64,000 nucleotides of DNA from Mariprofundaceae bacterium (GCA_030950925.1 JAUZQO010000001.1:20153-84152), one strand, 5' to 3'; positions 18,796-27,825 are shown, counted from the first letter of the stretch. Numbers and translations: made by a program. The notes: generated by a model not told the origin, from the sequence alone.

Positions 18796-19740
18796 TTATT
18801 TCAAGTCTAGAACATAGTCAATCAGGTAACGAATTTCTGAATTATCAGCATATTCAGGTACCTCAGGTGGATACACACGAGAACCGTCACGGTACGCATC
18901 AAATTCTTCATCCCACTTGGCTAGGTCAATGTTATTACCTTTTTTATCGACACCGCCCCACAAATAATCATAACGTGGCATAATAGAATGCGGTTGAACC
19001 AAGCGTGGATTAAAGAAATGCATCATCATCCACTCTTTGGAAGAATTGCGAGAGCCGACATGCAATAAATCAGGTGCTTTACGATCCGAACCAAAGGTGG
19101 TTGGAGATTCACCATTAAAATCTCCCAACATAGGTGGGCGACCAAACGACTGCCAATCATGCGTTTGCTCTGGTAACAAGGTATGACACCACCAGCAACC
19201 TTCACGAATAAACATCACCTTACCAGAACCTGCCAAGATTTCTTGATCAGCCGCTTTCAAGGTCGCATCAATGGTCCAACCACGGGTTACACTGGCCAAT
19301 TCAATATACGGTGTTTCCACACCATCTTTGACAGACTTTTCAACCAAATAAACGCCACCAGCCTCGACACTGACTTGGTCGGTTTTACCCAAACTCACGC
19401 TCAGGGCTTGAATCGCAGCACCATTGATATGCTCATGAACCAAACCACTGGGCAATGAAGTCCCAGGTTTAAACACATACGCGACTGTTTCATCGATCGT
19501 TGCACCTGTTTTTGGATCTTTTTTCAAGATCACCTTGATCGGCTTATCATCACCATGCAAAAATGGATCGCCATAATCAAAGCCTGCGACCTTACCATAG
19601 GTCAATTGCTTTTCTAATGCTGTTGCTGTTGCTGTTGTATTCGATATATCCAAACCTGGCATATAAATTGTCACTACCATGGATGTAGCCAATGCTACGC
19701 CAAACATAATCGAACCAATTCGATATTCACGGAATCCCAT
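18796..19740 (-). CDS. ccoO: cbb3-type cytochrome c oxidase subunit II (monohaem, CcoO/FixO)
   Basis: Membrane-anchored c-type cytochrome that passes electrons to CcoN. One N-terminal anchor (about residues 9-28) is followed by the haem site EGCWWCHTLLPEQ (CxxCH) and downstream APDLLHVGSRNSSKEWMMMHFFNPR and HSIMPRYDYLW, with the methionine that is the sixth haem ligand. The protein is 314 residues, clearly longer than usual CcoO (about 200-240), because some 130 residues (about 35-165) without haem motifs lie between the anchor and the haem. The bulky CWWCH and the LPEQ after it differ from the common CYNCHSQMI. Located 80 bases after ccoN. Confidence 0.9.
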   Translation of the reverse strand: MGFREYRIGSIMFGVALATSMVVTIYMPGLDISNTTATATALEKQLTYGKVAGFDYGDPFLHGDDKPIKVILKKDPKTGATIDETVAYVFKPGTSLPSGLVHEHINGAAIQALSVSLGKTDQVSVEAGGVYLVEKSVKDGVETPYIELASVTRGWTIDATLKAADQEILAGSGKVMFIREGCWWCHTLLPEQTHDWQSFGRPPMLGDFNGESPTTFGSDRKAPDLLHVGSRNSSKEWMMMHFFNPRLVQPHSIMPRYDYLWGGVDKKGNNIDLAKWDEEFDAYRDGSRVYPPEVPEYADNSEIRYLIDYVLDLK

Positions 19741-19820
19741 TCTAACCGTCCTCCCTATATTTTTTTATTGTCCCTTTAAGTTATGCTGGAATCAGCAAAC
19801 TGTGATTCCAGCACCTTGAC

Positions 19821-21227
19821 TTAACGTACGTAGGCTACTTCGTGTGGAAGTACACCATGTTCTAATTTTTCGCCTTCTTTCACTGTCATATACATATTGT
19901 ACAACCAAACAATGTTACCCAAGAAGACCATGGTACCACCCAACCAACGAACGATCATATAAGGATGCTCTGCAATCACGATATCCAAATATGGTACTTC
20001 ATAGATTTTACCCGCACCTTGAATCAAACCAGCGATAGTCATGGAAACCCAATACAAAGAGAAACCAATCAACAACATCCAAAAATGGAAGTTCGCTAAG
20101 CTCAAAGAGTACAATTTACGACGCACCATGGTTTGCAGACCATAATAAATTGCGGCCGCTTCTGCGAATGTTGAGAAGCCAAGCAATGCCAAGTGAGCAT
20201 GTGCCACAATCCAACCAGTACCGTGAACATACCAGTTAATCGCACGCGTTTGTTGGAAACCACCTTGCATATTCAATGGAATGGCAAGCAACACACCTGT
20301 AATGGTGTATTTGATTTCAATATTTTCAACGAACATCGACCAACGCCCTTGCATCGTTAACAAAATATTACATACATAAGCTACCGCAGGCACAAGAATC
20401 AACACACCTTCCACCGATGCAAATGATTTCAACCATTCAGGCAATGGCGAGCTCATCAAGTGATGCGCTGCTGGTGTTGAATAAAACACCACAATCGACC
20501 AGAAATGCAAGTGACCCACACGATGTGAATACAATGGATTACCTGTTACTTTCGGTACGATATAATAAGTAATCGCTGCCGCAACGGGTGTAATCAACAA
20601 GCCCAATACGTTATGCGCGAACCACCAAGTCATATAAGCTTCATTCAAACCTGTCAGATGGAAAAATTCTGGCGCATTACCCACCAAAAACACAATAATC
20701 AACATAAAGAATGAACCTGCAAAGAACCAGTTCGTGGTATAAATACCCTGCGTACGACGATTCAAGATCGACATAAAGATGTTAATAAACAGCGGCGTTA
20801 CCATGCAGAATGCAATATAGATATCGATCGGCCACATAAAGTCAGAATACTCACGACCTGAAGTCATACCGAACCACAATGTCGACAATGCCAACATCAA
20901 GCCAACATTCCAAGCCATGCAGTTCCAAACACCCAATTTTTCAGACCACAATTTAGTATTGCCCAAGGCAGGAACAATATACAATGCTGATGCAGCAAAT
21001 GCGCCCACAATCCAACCAAAAATCACGGTATGCACATGTACTTGGCGCATATGACCAAATTGCAAAGCATAATAATGCGTGAAAAAATCTGGAAAAGCCA
21101 ATTTCGCCGCATTGAACGAACCAATCCCAGTACCAACGATAAACCACATAATACACGAAAAACCAAAGAAAATCGAAGCGCTACCGCCTGGAATATCTTC
21201 TTCTTTCGCAAACAAATACTTAAGCAT
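19821..21227 (-). CDS. ccoN: cbb3-type cytochrome c oxidase subunit I
   Basis: Catalytic subunit of the high-affinity oxygen-reducing oxidase. The 468-residue protein has about twelve membrane helices. Haem and copper histidines are visible: low-spin haem in QVHVHTVIFGW, WWFAHNVLGLL and TPAAHHLM for CuB, and GTGWIVAHAHLALLG for the haems. The CuB-linked tyrosine and other channel residues typical of C-family enzymes cannot be proven by eye. AAGGAG precedes the start. It is the third gene of the cluster, after two very small membrane proteins. No ccoP, ccoG, ccoI or ccoS is in the window. Confidence 0.95.
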   Translation of the reverse strand: MLKYLFAKEEDIPGGSASIFFGFSCIMWFIVGTGIGSFNAAKLAFPDFFTHYYALQFGHMRQVHVHTVIFGWIVGAFAASALYIVPALGNTKLWSEKLGVWNCMAWNVGLMLALSTLWFGMTSGREYSDFMWPIDIYIAFCMVTPLFINIFMSILNRRTQGIYTTNWFFAGSFFMLIIVFLVGNAPEFFHLTGLNEAYMTWWFAHNVLGLLITPVAAAITYYIVPKVTGNPLYSHRVGHLHFWSIVVFYSTPAAHHLMSSPLPEWLKSFASVEGVLILVPAVAYVCNILLTMQGRWSMFVENIEIKYTITGVLLAIPLNMQGGFQQTRAINWYVHGTGWIVAHAHLALLGFSTFAEAAAIYYGLQTMVRRKLYSLSLANFHFWMLLIGFSLYWVSMTIAGLIQGAGKIYEVPYLDIVIAEHPYMIVRWLGGTMVFLGNIVWLYNMYMTVKEGEKLEHGVLPHEVAYVR

Positions 21228-21292
21228 TTACTTACTCCTTTCCTCTAATAATTTAAAAACTTCAGACCCAACAAATCAAACCAAGTTCTGAC

Positions 21293-21388
21293 TTAATCGT
21301 CATGCTGACCAGGCATCAAAAGATACCAAGCAAACCACATGCTCGAAAACGCCAAAACAATACCCAACACAGATGCAACTGCCGCCAT
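21293..21388 (-). CDS. 31-residue single-span membrane protein upstream of ccoN
   Basis: ATG with GGGAG nine bases upstream opens MAAVASVLGIVLAFSSMWFA followed by WYLLMPGQHDD and a stop. It is almost entirely one membrane helix. The ribosome site, the position between two oxidase-cluster genes and the lack of other use for the space support it as a real very small subunit, but its size makes chance possible. No homologue recognised. Confidence 0.55.
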   Translation of the reverse strand: MAAVASVLGIVLAFSSMWFAWYLLMPGQHDD

Positions 21389-21407
21389 AATATTCTCCCT
21401 TACCCTA

Positions 21408-21671
21408 TTAGTCTTCCTGTAAACCTTCGATGACACCATGAAGTTTTAATGCATAACCCAAAATTAATACAAAAGCGATACCAAATACAATCATGACCCA
21501 GTTACCAAAACCTTCAAAAGTAAACGGAGAATAAGCATCCATACCCCAAACGCCCGCTTCTGCAAAAGGTCCACGACCTATCGCAAGCTGTGTCGCAATT
21601 GTAAACACTGATCCATTACCCATACCTGTAACAAAGCCAGCGACAATGATTAGCCATACTGAATTTTTCAT
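21408..21671 (-). CDS. 87-residue membrane protein, first gene of the cbb3 cluster
   Basis: Two hydrophobic segments (about residues 4-27 and 56-76) separated by a loop FAEAGVWGMDAYSPFTFEGFGN. AAGGAGGG before the ATG is a very strong ribosome site. It opens the transcript that carries the 31-residue protein, ccoN, ccoO and others, about 40 bases below the predicted promoter. No family recognised; a structural or assembly partner of the oxidase is the simplest guess. Confidence 0.7.
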   Translation of the reverse strand: MKNSVWLIIVAGFVTGMGNGSVFTIATQLAIGRGPFAEAGVWGMDAYSPFTFEGFGNWVMIVFGIAFVLILGYALKLHGVIEGLQED

Positions 21672-21717
21672 ACTCCCTCCTTGTTAAAATTATATGAAGC
21701 TATTTTAATCTTCCGCA

Positions 21718-21745
21718 ACATTATGAAGATTCAAATTCATGTCAA
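21718..21745 (-). promoter_or_regulatory. Predicted sigma-70 type promoter of the ccoN operon
   Basis: On the minus strand TTGACA (rc of 21740-21745) and TAATGT (rc of 21718-21723) are 16 bases apart, giving a start near 21711 and a 40-base leader. No FNR/Anr palindrome (TTGAT-N4-ATCAA) was found nearby, so oxygen control of the oxidase is not visible here. Confidence 0.5.
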
Positions 21746-21808
21746 GCCTATAAATCATGGCTATCCATCCCCCGAACAACATACTTGCATTCAAAATAAC
21801 CTCCGCGC

Positions 21809-22021
21809 ATGATGCCCGCCATGCGAGAATCTCTCATTTATGGCTTTAGCGCCTGCGTTTCACTATTCATGCTTTCTTATACTGTGCATATTTTTATTGG
21901 CGGCTTGGTGAGTGAAGAGACTGAGTACCTAGTCATGAGTATTGTTGTTGGCATCGCTATCTGTGCCATTGGCTGGATGGTCAGAGACATCCTTAAAACC
22001 CGCATCAATCAAAGAAAATAG
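21809..22021 (+). CDS. Small two-helix membrane protein, function unknown
   Basis: A 70-residue frame with hydrophobic segments near residues 9-30 and 41-60 and a basic end KTRINQRK. The start codon is uncertain (ATG at 21809, 21812 or 21821), and no good ribosome site precedes any of them, so the gene is only moderately supported. It is divergent from the ccoN operon. Confidence 0.45.
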   Translation: MMPAMRESLIYGFSACVSLFMLSYTVHIFIGGLVSEETEYLVMSIVVGIAICAIGWMVRDILKTRINQRK

Positions 22022-22106
22022 CATATTCACTGATGCATTCACACACTTTAAGCCATGCCCAACCATAGAAATTGGGCAATATTAAATCGTCAAGGGGTGA
22101 GATAAC

Positions 22107-22568
22107 TCACTTATAGAAAGCCAGCGCCTTACTGATTTTATCAAAGTCATCTGTCGAAAATTGACCTTTATGAAAGACATATTGCTGCTTGGATCCACGT
22201 TCATCCATGCCTGTTAAACCAAAGGACTTACCCGCTTTATCTGAAAAAAACCGAATATCACGCATCAACAAGCGTTTTTCACCATTTTTCAAAACCATCG
22301 CAATATGTTCTTTTCGAATATCCAACCCCACAGGCGAAGAAGGCATCAGTAACAAACGCCTAGAAATACGATTCGCTGCCACGATGAAAAAGAAAAAACC
22401 CAAAAACATCAAGCCTTCACCTAACATACTTGAATCATTTGTGTACCAATAGCGCAAACCTATCAACAACAAAAAACCCACCGTTGGCACATAAAGAATC
22501 AAATCCCAAATCACCCCCGATTTATCTGAATTCAGTTCACATTTCACTTCACGCCAAGATTTAGCCAT
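22107..22568 (-). CDS. Membrane protein with PH-like C-terminal domain
   Basis: A 153-residue protein starting MAKSWREVKCEL. Two membrane segments (about residues 20-38 and 52-66) are followed by a beta-rich region (PVGLDIRKEHIAMVLKNGEKRLLMRDIRFF) like the bacterial PH (bPH) domains attached to short membrane hairpins. The ATG at 22568 is chosen over an earlier frame start because it overlaps the preceding gene by only eight bases. Last gene of the cytochrome c/mini-CcoN unit. Function unknown. Confidence 0.7.
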   Translation of the reverse strand: MAKSWREVKCELNSDKSGVIWDLILYVPTVGFLLLIGLRYWYTNDSSMLGEGLMFLGFFFFIVAANRISRRLLLMPSSPVGLDIRKEHIAMVLKNGEKRLLMRDIRFFSDKAGKSFGLTGMDERGSKQQYVFHKGQFSTDDFDKISKALAFYK

Positions 22569-23085
22569 GTTTTTTTCCAGCAGCCAATAGGTGTTGAATC
22601 GCAGGGTCAATTTCCTGATAAAGTACACGACCTGGTGCGATATAGTCCACTTTACCATCTTTGGTAATCAAGAATGTCCAAGGCTCGCCGCGCACTTGAA
22701 AAACATCATAAGCTTCTGGATTATAATATTGATCCATATGGAGGAAATTTACTTTATCGCCATATTTATCCAGCATGACTTTAAGCAATTGCAATTGCTG
22801 GTCGCACTGGGTGCAGTGACCCGGCGTAGCAAATTCAAGCACAATGGGCTTATCTTCTTTCAATGCCTTATCAAAAGACAATTGATACATCCGAGGGTCA
22901 GGATAACGATAACTGGTCAACTTCGACATATCACCATTCACATCTGCAAGCGTTTTGGTCTTCACAGGTGTAACTTCCTGTCCAATTTTAAACACTCCAC
23001 CACCACCCATGCTGAAGTTACCATCACACCCTGCCATGAAAATAGAAGGCACCAGAAGAATCAGTATTCCAAATAAACGTGACAT
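22561..23085 (-). CDS. Thioredoxin-fold lipoprotein
   Basis: A 174-residue exported lipoprotein: signal MSRLFGILILLVPSIFMAGC with lipobox FMAGC, then a thioredoxin-like domain with the CxxC site GHCTQCDQQ and the closing GEPWTFLITKDGKVDY containing the trans-proline side of the fold. The CxxC is at the usual start of a helix (LEFATPGHCTQC). It could reduce or form disulfides, or deliver copper or haem for the neighbouring cytochrome; which is not shown. The start overlaps the stop of the mini-CcoN gene (TAATG) with GGAGG upstream. Confidence 0.85.
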   Translation of the reverse strand: MSRLFGILILLVPSIFMAGCDGNFSMGGGGVFKIGQEVTPVKTKTLADVNGDMSKLTSYRYPDPRMYQLSFDKALKEDKPIVLEFATPGHCTQCDQQLQLLKVMLDKYGDKVNFLHMDQYYNPEAYDVFQVRGEPWTFLITKDGKVDYIAPGRVLYQEIDPAIQHLLAAGKKHG

Positions 23086-23597
23086 TACGACGTCCTCCAA
23101 CCTTGGCAGGTACGAAAAATATTGTATGCCCAAATAAAGTTAGCAATCAACACCAAGGTGCCAAAAATACCCATCACTGCAAGCCAAGGCTTCACAATGG
23201 CTTCGACTTCTTCTGGAGAAACATGCTCACTGGCGATACCGCCTGCCACACCTGCCACAGTGAAAAATACCACCATGCCAATCAAGCCCAAGTTATGCAC
23301 CCAAAAATGCCATTTTACGAGTTTCATACTATAAATCGGGCGTTTCACCAAGCGAGGTACAATATAATAAACTGCAGCAAAAATAGCCATTTCTACCCAG
23401 CCCAATAAATTGATATGCGTATGCGCACGTACAATCAAGTTGCCATGCATCCGGTGATCCACAAAGTGTCGAAAATCTGAGATGCCACCCATCAAGGCAC
23501 CCCAAGAAAAACCAATCATACTGTAAATGACACAGGCAAATACAAACCATAAGATATATTTAACATACTCTTCATCTTCCCATGGCTGCTCAGTCAT
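23085..23597 (-). CDS. Mini CcoN-like haem-copper oxidase-fold membrane protein
   Basis: A 170-residue protein with four membrane segments (about 16-36, 57-79, 93-116, 138-160). RAHTHINLLGWVEMAIFAAVYYIVP strongly resembles the His-x-His helices of CcoN, and HFWVHNLGLIG continues the likeness, but the CuB histidines, the other core helices and the proton-channel residues are absent. It could bind a single haem b through its histidines; it cannot be a complete oxidase. Such stand-alone CcoN-like proteins are widespread but uncharacterised. It is joined to the cytochrome c gene by a four-base overlap and to the thioredoxin-like gene by a one-base overlap. Confidence 0.8.
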   Translation of the reverse strand: MTEQPWEDEEYVKYILWFVFACVIYSMIGFSWGALMGGISDFRHFVDHRMHGNLIVRAHTHINLLGWVEMAIFAAVYYIVPRLVKRPIYSMKLVKWHFWVHNLGLIGMVVFFTVAGVAGGIASEHVSPEEVEAIVKPWLAVMGIFGTLVLIANFIWAYNIFRTCQGWRTS

Positions 23598-24193
23598 TCT
23601 GCTTCTCCTGTTTTTTGTGGTAATTTATCACGAATATCTGTGTATTTATGTTTCCACTCATCAGGTGCCCATGTTTTCACCATTTGATCAATAAATGGTG
23701 ATTCGCCTTTCGGTGGAACAGGTGATGATGATGAACCTTGATCCGATTTTAATTCCGACAAAAAGACGGCCAAGGCATGAATATCCTCTTTAGGAAGCTC
23801 TGCCACATAATAGGCCTGTTTTGGTTTTTTACCATGATCCATGGTGCGATGATTATACGTTTCTTCTGGGTGAGTAAGAAATTTTTCAATCCAAGCAGCG
23901 CCATAGCGCGATCCAATACCATCCAAGCTATTGCCCATATTGGTACCTTCAGACATGGCTCGATGACATTCCGAACAGGCTTGGTGACGATAAATTTGAG
24001 AGCCTTTTTCACCCAGTTTACTTAAGTCAAAATGAGTGTGCTGTTCAAAAAGAGGCTTATCACTGGTTGCCATCACATATTGCATAATACCAAATGTGAT
24101 CACTCCCAACACCACAAATGCGCCAGCTACAATAAATAATAACTTCTCGCCAGTTTTTAGTTTTTGTTTGGGTCTTTTATTGTCTTCTTTCAT
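23594..24193 (-). CDS. Membrane-anchored monohaem c-type cytochrome
   Basis: A 199-residue protein with a cytoplasmic basic start, one membrane anchor (about residues 20-43) and a periplasmic cytochrome c domain with the haem site HQACSECHRAM (CxxCH) and a compact fold to about residue 155, followed by a tail rich in S, P and K. A methionine for the sixth ligand may be in NHRTMDHG. The start is uncertain: the ATG at 24193 and an upstream GTG at 24223 both lack a clear ribosome site. It opens the four-gene coupled cluster and may donate electrons to the mini-CcoN or to ccoN. Confidence 0.85.
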   Translation of the reverse strand: MKEDNKRPKQKLKTGEKLLFIVAGAFVVLGVITFGIMQYVMATSDKPLFEQHTHFDLSKLGEKGSQIYRHQACSECHRAMSEGTNMGNSLDGIGSRYGAAWIEKFLTHPEETYNHRTMDHGKKPKQAYYVAELPKEDIHALAVFLSELKSDQGSSSSPVPPKGESPFIDQMVKTWAPDEWKHKYTDIRDKLPQKTGEAE

Positions 24194-24243
24194 AAGGACG
24201 GCATTATCAGCGGCAAACTCCACATTGCAACAAGGAACTTTCC

Positions 24244-24645
24244 ATGCGCTTTCGCACTTTTTTCATACTATTTTCAATATTTTCACTTTCATCTTGCATC
24301 ACATCGGCCGATCAACAACCTCAAGCCAACAAAATACTCCAACAACTCAATCAATCTATTCAAAAGCATCAATGGGGACAAGCTGAAGCGCTGTTCGATC
24401 CAAAATTCTTCAAACAAATGCCTAAAAAATATTGGCAACAACAAATGAAAGCTCAAATTGAAGAAAAAGGTGAAATTCAAGCATTTAATCTGGTTTCCCA
24501 ACAAAAAGATCCACGCTTTGGTGGTGATTTCTATATTTATGTCATGTCTGTGGTTCATGAACATGGTACCAGCCATGAAACCGTCACCATTATCAAACCC
24601 ATTGATGATAAACCCATGACCGTCAGCGGTTTTTTATTTAAATAG
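24244..24645 (+). CDS. Small lipoprotein, function unknown
   Basis: A 133-residue protein with a lipoprotein signal (FILFSIFSLSSC; lipobox LSSC) and a hydrophilic body with a likely helical start (NKILQQLNQSIQKHQWGQAEALF) and beta-rich end, in the general style of NTF2-like or DUF4019 small periplasmic domains, though no family can be named with confidence. AAGGAA before the ATG supports the start. It is divergent from the cytochrome c gene and stands alone. Confidence 0.75.
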   Translation: MRFRTFFILFSIFSLSSCITSADQQPQANKILQQLNQSIQKHQWGQAEALFDPKFFKQMPKKYWQQQMKAQIEEKGEIQAFNLVSQQKDPRFGGDFYIYVMSVVHEHGTSHETVTIIKPIDDKPMTVSGFLFK

Positions 24646-24732
24646 CAGGCGTAACATGGCTACTTCATAGGCAGACTATTGATCTTGAGCCCTGAAAAAG
24701 ACTGTTGGTGGGCAGTATGGCTTAATGATCAT

Positions 24733-24763
24733 TAAAAAGAGGCACGACTCTCGCCGCACCTCT
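24733..24763 (-). terminator. Rho-independent terminator of the DEAD-box helicase gene
   Basis: On the minus strand AGAGGTGCG ... CGTGCCTCT forms a nine-base-pair stem (two G-U pairs, eight-base loop) and is followed by TTTTTAAT. It is 20 bases after the helicase stop. Confidence 0.65.
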
Positions 24764-24782
24764 TGCCAACTTCGTTTATCGC

Positions 24783-26633
24783 TTATGAACGACGTTTTGG
24801 TGGCGTTCGACCACCTGAACGAGAGCGGGGTGTGCCACGACCACCACCACGATGTCCATCTCCGCCGCGTTTTTCTTCATTACTTCGATCCCCAGAAGAA
24901 CGACGTCCCCGTTGAATACGTTCTTTATCATGCGATAAATCTTCTTGTTCTTCACGCGACATTTTCATCTTACGTCCCATAATGCGTGCTTCTTGCAAGG
25001 TTTGTAAAATATGGTTGGGCATGCCCTCGGGCAAATCAATCGTGGTGTACTGATCATAAATTTCAATATGACCAATAAACTCATTTTCAATGCCTGATTC
25101 ATTCGCCACTGCACCCACAACATTACCTTTTTGAGCATCATGATCCGAACCGACTTCCAAACGAAACCGCTCCATACCACGTTCTAAACGAGGCAGCGAA
25201 CGGGATTTTGGGTTTGTAGGACGGCGTTCACGTTGAGCGCGTTCACTGGATTCAGATGTTTTTTCAGAACGGTTTTCAACACGCGGTTTGCGTTCAGAGC
25301 GTTTGGATTCAGCCAACAACATAGGCTTATCGCCTTGCACCATTTTCGCCAATGCCGCTGCAATTTCTTGGGCTGGCACTTGGTGTTCCGCCTCATATTG
25401 TTCAATAATTTTGGCGAAAAAATCCAAGCCTTCTTCTTCCAACGTGGCTTGAATACGCTGTTTGAACGCATCAACACGTTTATCATTGATATCAGCGGTC
25501 GATGGCATTTGATATTCGGCCACCTTTTGACGTGTGGCACGTTCAATCGAATACAACATGCGACGTTCACGCGGTGCTACAAATAAAATCGCATCACCTT
25601 GACGACCAGCACGCCCCGTCCGTCCGATACGATGCACATAGGATTCTGTATCACCGGGAATATCATAGTTAATCACATGTGAGATACGCTGAATATCCAA
25701 ACCACGAGCCACCACATCGGTCGCCACCAAAATATCCAAATGCCCATTTTTCAAGCGATTCACAATTTGTTCCCGTTGTTTTTGTGCAATCTCACCATTG
25801 AGTGCTGCCGCACCAAAACCACGGGCTTCAAGTTTTTCAGCCACTTCAACGGTAGCACCACGGGTACGCACGAAAATAATCATCGCATCAAAATCTTCAG
25901 CTTCAAGAATACGTGTCAACGCATCCATTTTATGACGACCACTGACCGACCAATAGCGTTGGCGAATGGTTTCCACTGTACTGGTTTTATTTTTAATGGT
26001 CACATGCTTGGGATTGGTTAAATAACGATCGGTAATTTTCCGAATAACGGCGGGCATGGTAGCTGAAAACAAGGCAATTTGACGCGTGCTAGGCGTTTGT
26101 TCCAACACCCATTCAACATCATCAATAAAGCCCATCCTCAACATTTCATCGGCTTCATCCAAAACCAAAGTCTTCAAACCATCAAGTTTCAAGGTTTTGC
26201 GGCGCATATGATCCATCACACGCCCAGGCGTTCCCACCACCACATGCACACCACGTTTCAATGCACGTAATTGCGTGTCATAGCTTTGTCCACCGTAAAT
26301 CGGCAACACATGAAAACCCTTCAAATGATGCGCATATGTTTGAAAGGCTTCTGCCACTTGAATAGCCAATTCACGCGTCGGCGCTAACACCAAAACTTGA
26401 GGCGTGCGCTGGTTTAAATCAATTTTAGACAAAATTGGCAAAGCAAATGCAGCCGTTTTTCCTGTACCTGTTTGGGCTTGACCCAACACATCGCGACCAT
26501 CCAATACATAAGGAATCATTTCGGCCTGAATCGGTGATGGGGTTTCGTAACCCACATCCTTCAAACCTGCCAATACAGGCTCAGAAAGCCCTAAATCTGT
26601 AAATTTTTTTTGTACTGTTTCTTCAGAAGACAT
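24783..26633 (-). CDS. deaD: ATP-dependent DEAD-box RNA helicase, DeaD/CsdA type
   Basis: Unwinds structured RNA in ribosome assembly and mRNA decay, usually cold-inducible. Nine helicase motifs in order: Q motif (GYETPSPIQ), AQTGTGKT, PTRELA, GG, TPGRV, DEAD, SAT, then ARGLDI and HRIGRTGRAG in the second RecA domain. After residue about 370 comes a linker rich in K/R/E, then a DbpA-type RRM (KGNVVGAVANESGI... residues about 485-560), then an RG-rich tail (GGDGHRGGGRGTPRSRSGG). This architecture and 616 residues point to DeaD rather than RhlE or SrmB. Confidence 0.94.
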   Translation of the reverse strand: MSSEETVQKKFTDLGLSEPVLAGLKDVGYETPSPIQAEMIPYVLDGRDVLGQAQTGTGKTAAFALPILSKIDLNQRTPQVLVLAPTRELAIQVAEAFQTYAHHLKGFHVLPIYGGQSYDTQLRALKRGVHVVVGTPGRVMDHMRRKTLKLDGLKTLVLDEADEMLRMGFIDDVEWVLEQTPSTRQIALFSATMPAVIRKITDRYLTNPKHVTIKNKTSTVETIRQRYWSVSGRHKMDALTRILEAEDFDAMIIFVRTRGATVEVAEKLEARGFGAAALNGEIAQKQREQIVNRLKNGHLDILVATDVVARGLDIQRISHVINYDIPGDTESYVHRIGRTGRAGRQGDAILFVAPRERRMLYSIERATRQKVAEYQMPSTADINDKRVDAFKQRIQATLEEEGLDFFAKIIEQYEAEHQVPAQEIAAALAKMVQGDKPMLLAESKRSERKPRVENRSEKTSESSERAQRERRPTNPKSRSLPRLERGMERFRLEVGSDHDAQKGNVVGAVANESGIENEFIGHIEIYDQYTTIDLPEGMPNHILQTLQEARIMGRKMKMSREEQEDLSHDKERIQRGRRSSGDRSNEEKRGGDGHRGGGRGTPRSRSGGRTPPKRRS

Positions 26634-26793
26634 CTATAAAACACCCTAGCGGGCATCGATAGCCCTCATTTTCAATTAGTTTACAGCATATCAATTCCCA
26701 CTTATAAATATGTGCAAGAATCGCGCATTATGCGTCAGGGTGCCGTGACATACAATGCTTTCGTTTCATCTGGGATGTTTGTACTGTTCGGAT

Positions 26794-27825
26794 ATGACTA
26801 TCCATGTTGCTATTCTCGGCTCGACTGGTTACACAGGTGCTGAACTTATTCGTTTGATTGAACAACACCCTGATTTTATGATCACACACCTTGGCGCACA
26901 CTCCCAAGCGGGTAAAAAAGTCCACGATGTTCTGCCTGGTATCGCAGGTGCTGTGGGTGATTTAACGCTTGCCAAAGCAGATGCCCCATTGGCTGATGAT
27001 ATTCAATTGGTCTTCACGGCTTTACCGCATGGCGCAGCCGCTGAGAGCGTCAAAAAATCACTGGATGCAGGTAAAAAAGTGGTGGATTTATCGGCAGATT
27101 TCCGTCATCAATCGCCTGATATTTATCAACAAGCTTATGGTTTAGCCCACCCCCATCCGCATGTATTGCAAGATGCAGTGTATGGCTTAAGTGAGTGGAC
27201 GCGGGCTGATATTGCCAACACAAACTTGATTGCCAACCCCGGTTGTTACCCCACATCCACCTTGATGCCCTTGATTCCATTGTTGCAAGCCAAGTTATTG
27301 GATGATTCCGCTATCATTGTCGATGCAAAATCAGGAACATCGGGTGCAGGACGCACAGCCAAAACTGGGTTGCTTTACTGTGAAGTCAATGAAGGTTTGA
27401 GTGCGTATGGTTTACCACGTCACCGCCATGCTTGGGAAATGGAAGAGTGGGCTGGAAATTTTTCTCATCACCCCGTCAAGGTACGCTTTGTACCTCATCT
27501 TATTCCCATGTCTCGCGGCATGTTGACCACCTTACATTTGACCGGAAAAAACACCGCAATATGGCATCAAACATTGCTTCAAGCCTATCAGGATGAGCCC
27601 TTTGTGCGCATTCTTCCTGAAGGAAGCCTACCATCCACCAAGGGTGTCGTAGGCAGTAACCGTTGTGATATTGGGCTTTGTCGCTTGAGTGATACCGAAG
27701 CTGTGGTGGTGAGCTGCATTGATAATTTACTCAAAGGTGCATCAGGGCAAGCGATTCAAAATGCCAATATTATGTTGGGTTTAGATGAAACTTCTGGACT
27801 TTCCATTCACGCCCAATGGCCATAA
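26794..27825 (+). CDS. argC: N-acetyl-gamma-glutamyl-phosphate reductase
   Basis: NADPH-dependent third step of arginine synthesis, acting on the product of ArgB. The Rossmann motif VAILGSTGYTGAELIR opens the protein; the catalytic cysteine is in LIANPGCYPTS, and HRHAWEME and FVPHLIPMSRGML are the other family blocks. The start is chosen at the ATG that begins MTIHVAILG; a longer frame from 26755 adds 13 unrelated residues. The ribosome site is weak. The stop touches the next gene directly (TAAATG). Confidence 0.95.
   Translation: MTIHVAILGSTGYTGAELIRLIEQHPDFMITHLGAHSQAGKKVHDVLPGIAGAVGDLTLAKADAPLADDIQLVFTALPHGAAAESVKKSLDAGKKVVDLSADFRHQSPDIYQQAYGLAHPHPHVLQDAVYGLSEWTRADIANTNLIANPGCYPTSTLMPLIPLLQAKLLDDSAIIVDAKSGTSGAGRTAKTGLLYCEVNEGLSAYGLPRHRHAWEMEEWAGNFSHHPVKVRFVPHLIPMSRGMLTTLHLTGKNTAIWHQTLLQAYQDEPFVRILPEGSLPSTKGVVGSNRCDIGLCRLSDTEAVVVSCIDNLLKGASGQAIQNANIMLGLDETSGLSIHAQWP

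Noticed and set aside
21228..21292. Additional small oxidase gene just upstream of ccoN
   Set aside because: No start codon with ribosome site in this gap; only the 31-residue frame above it is supported.
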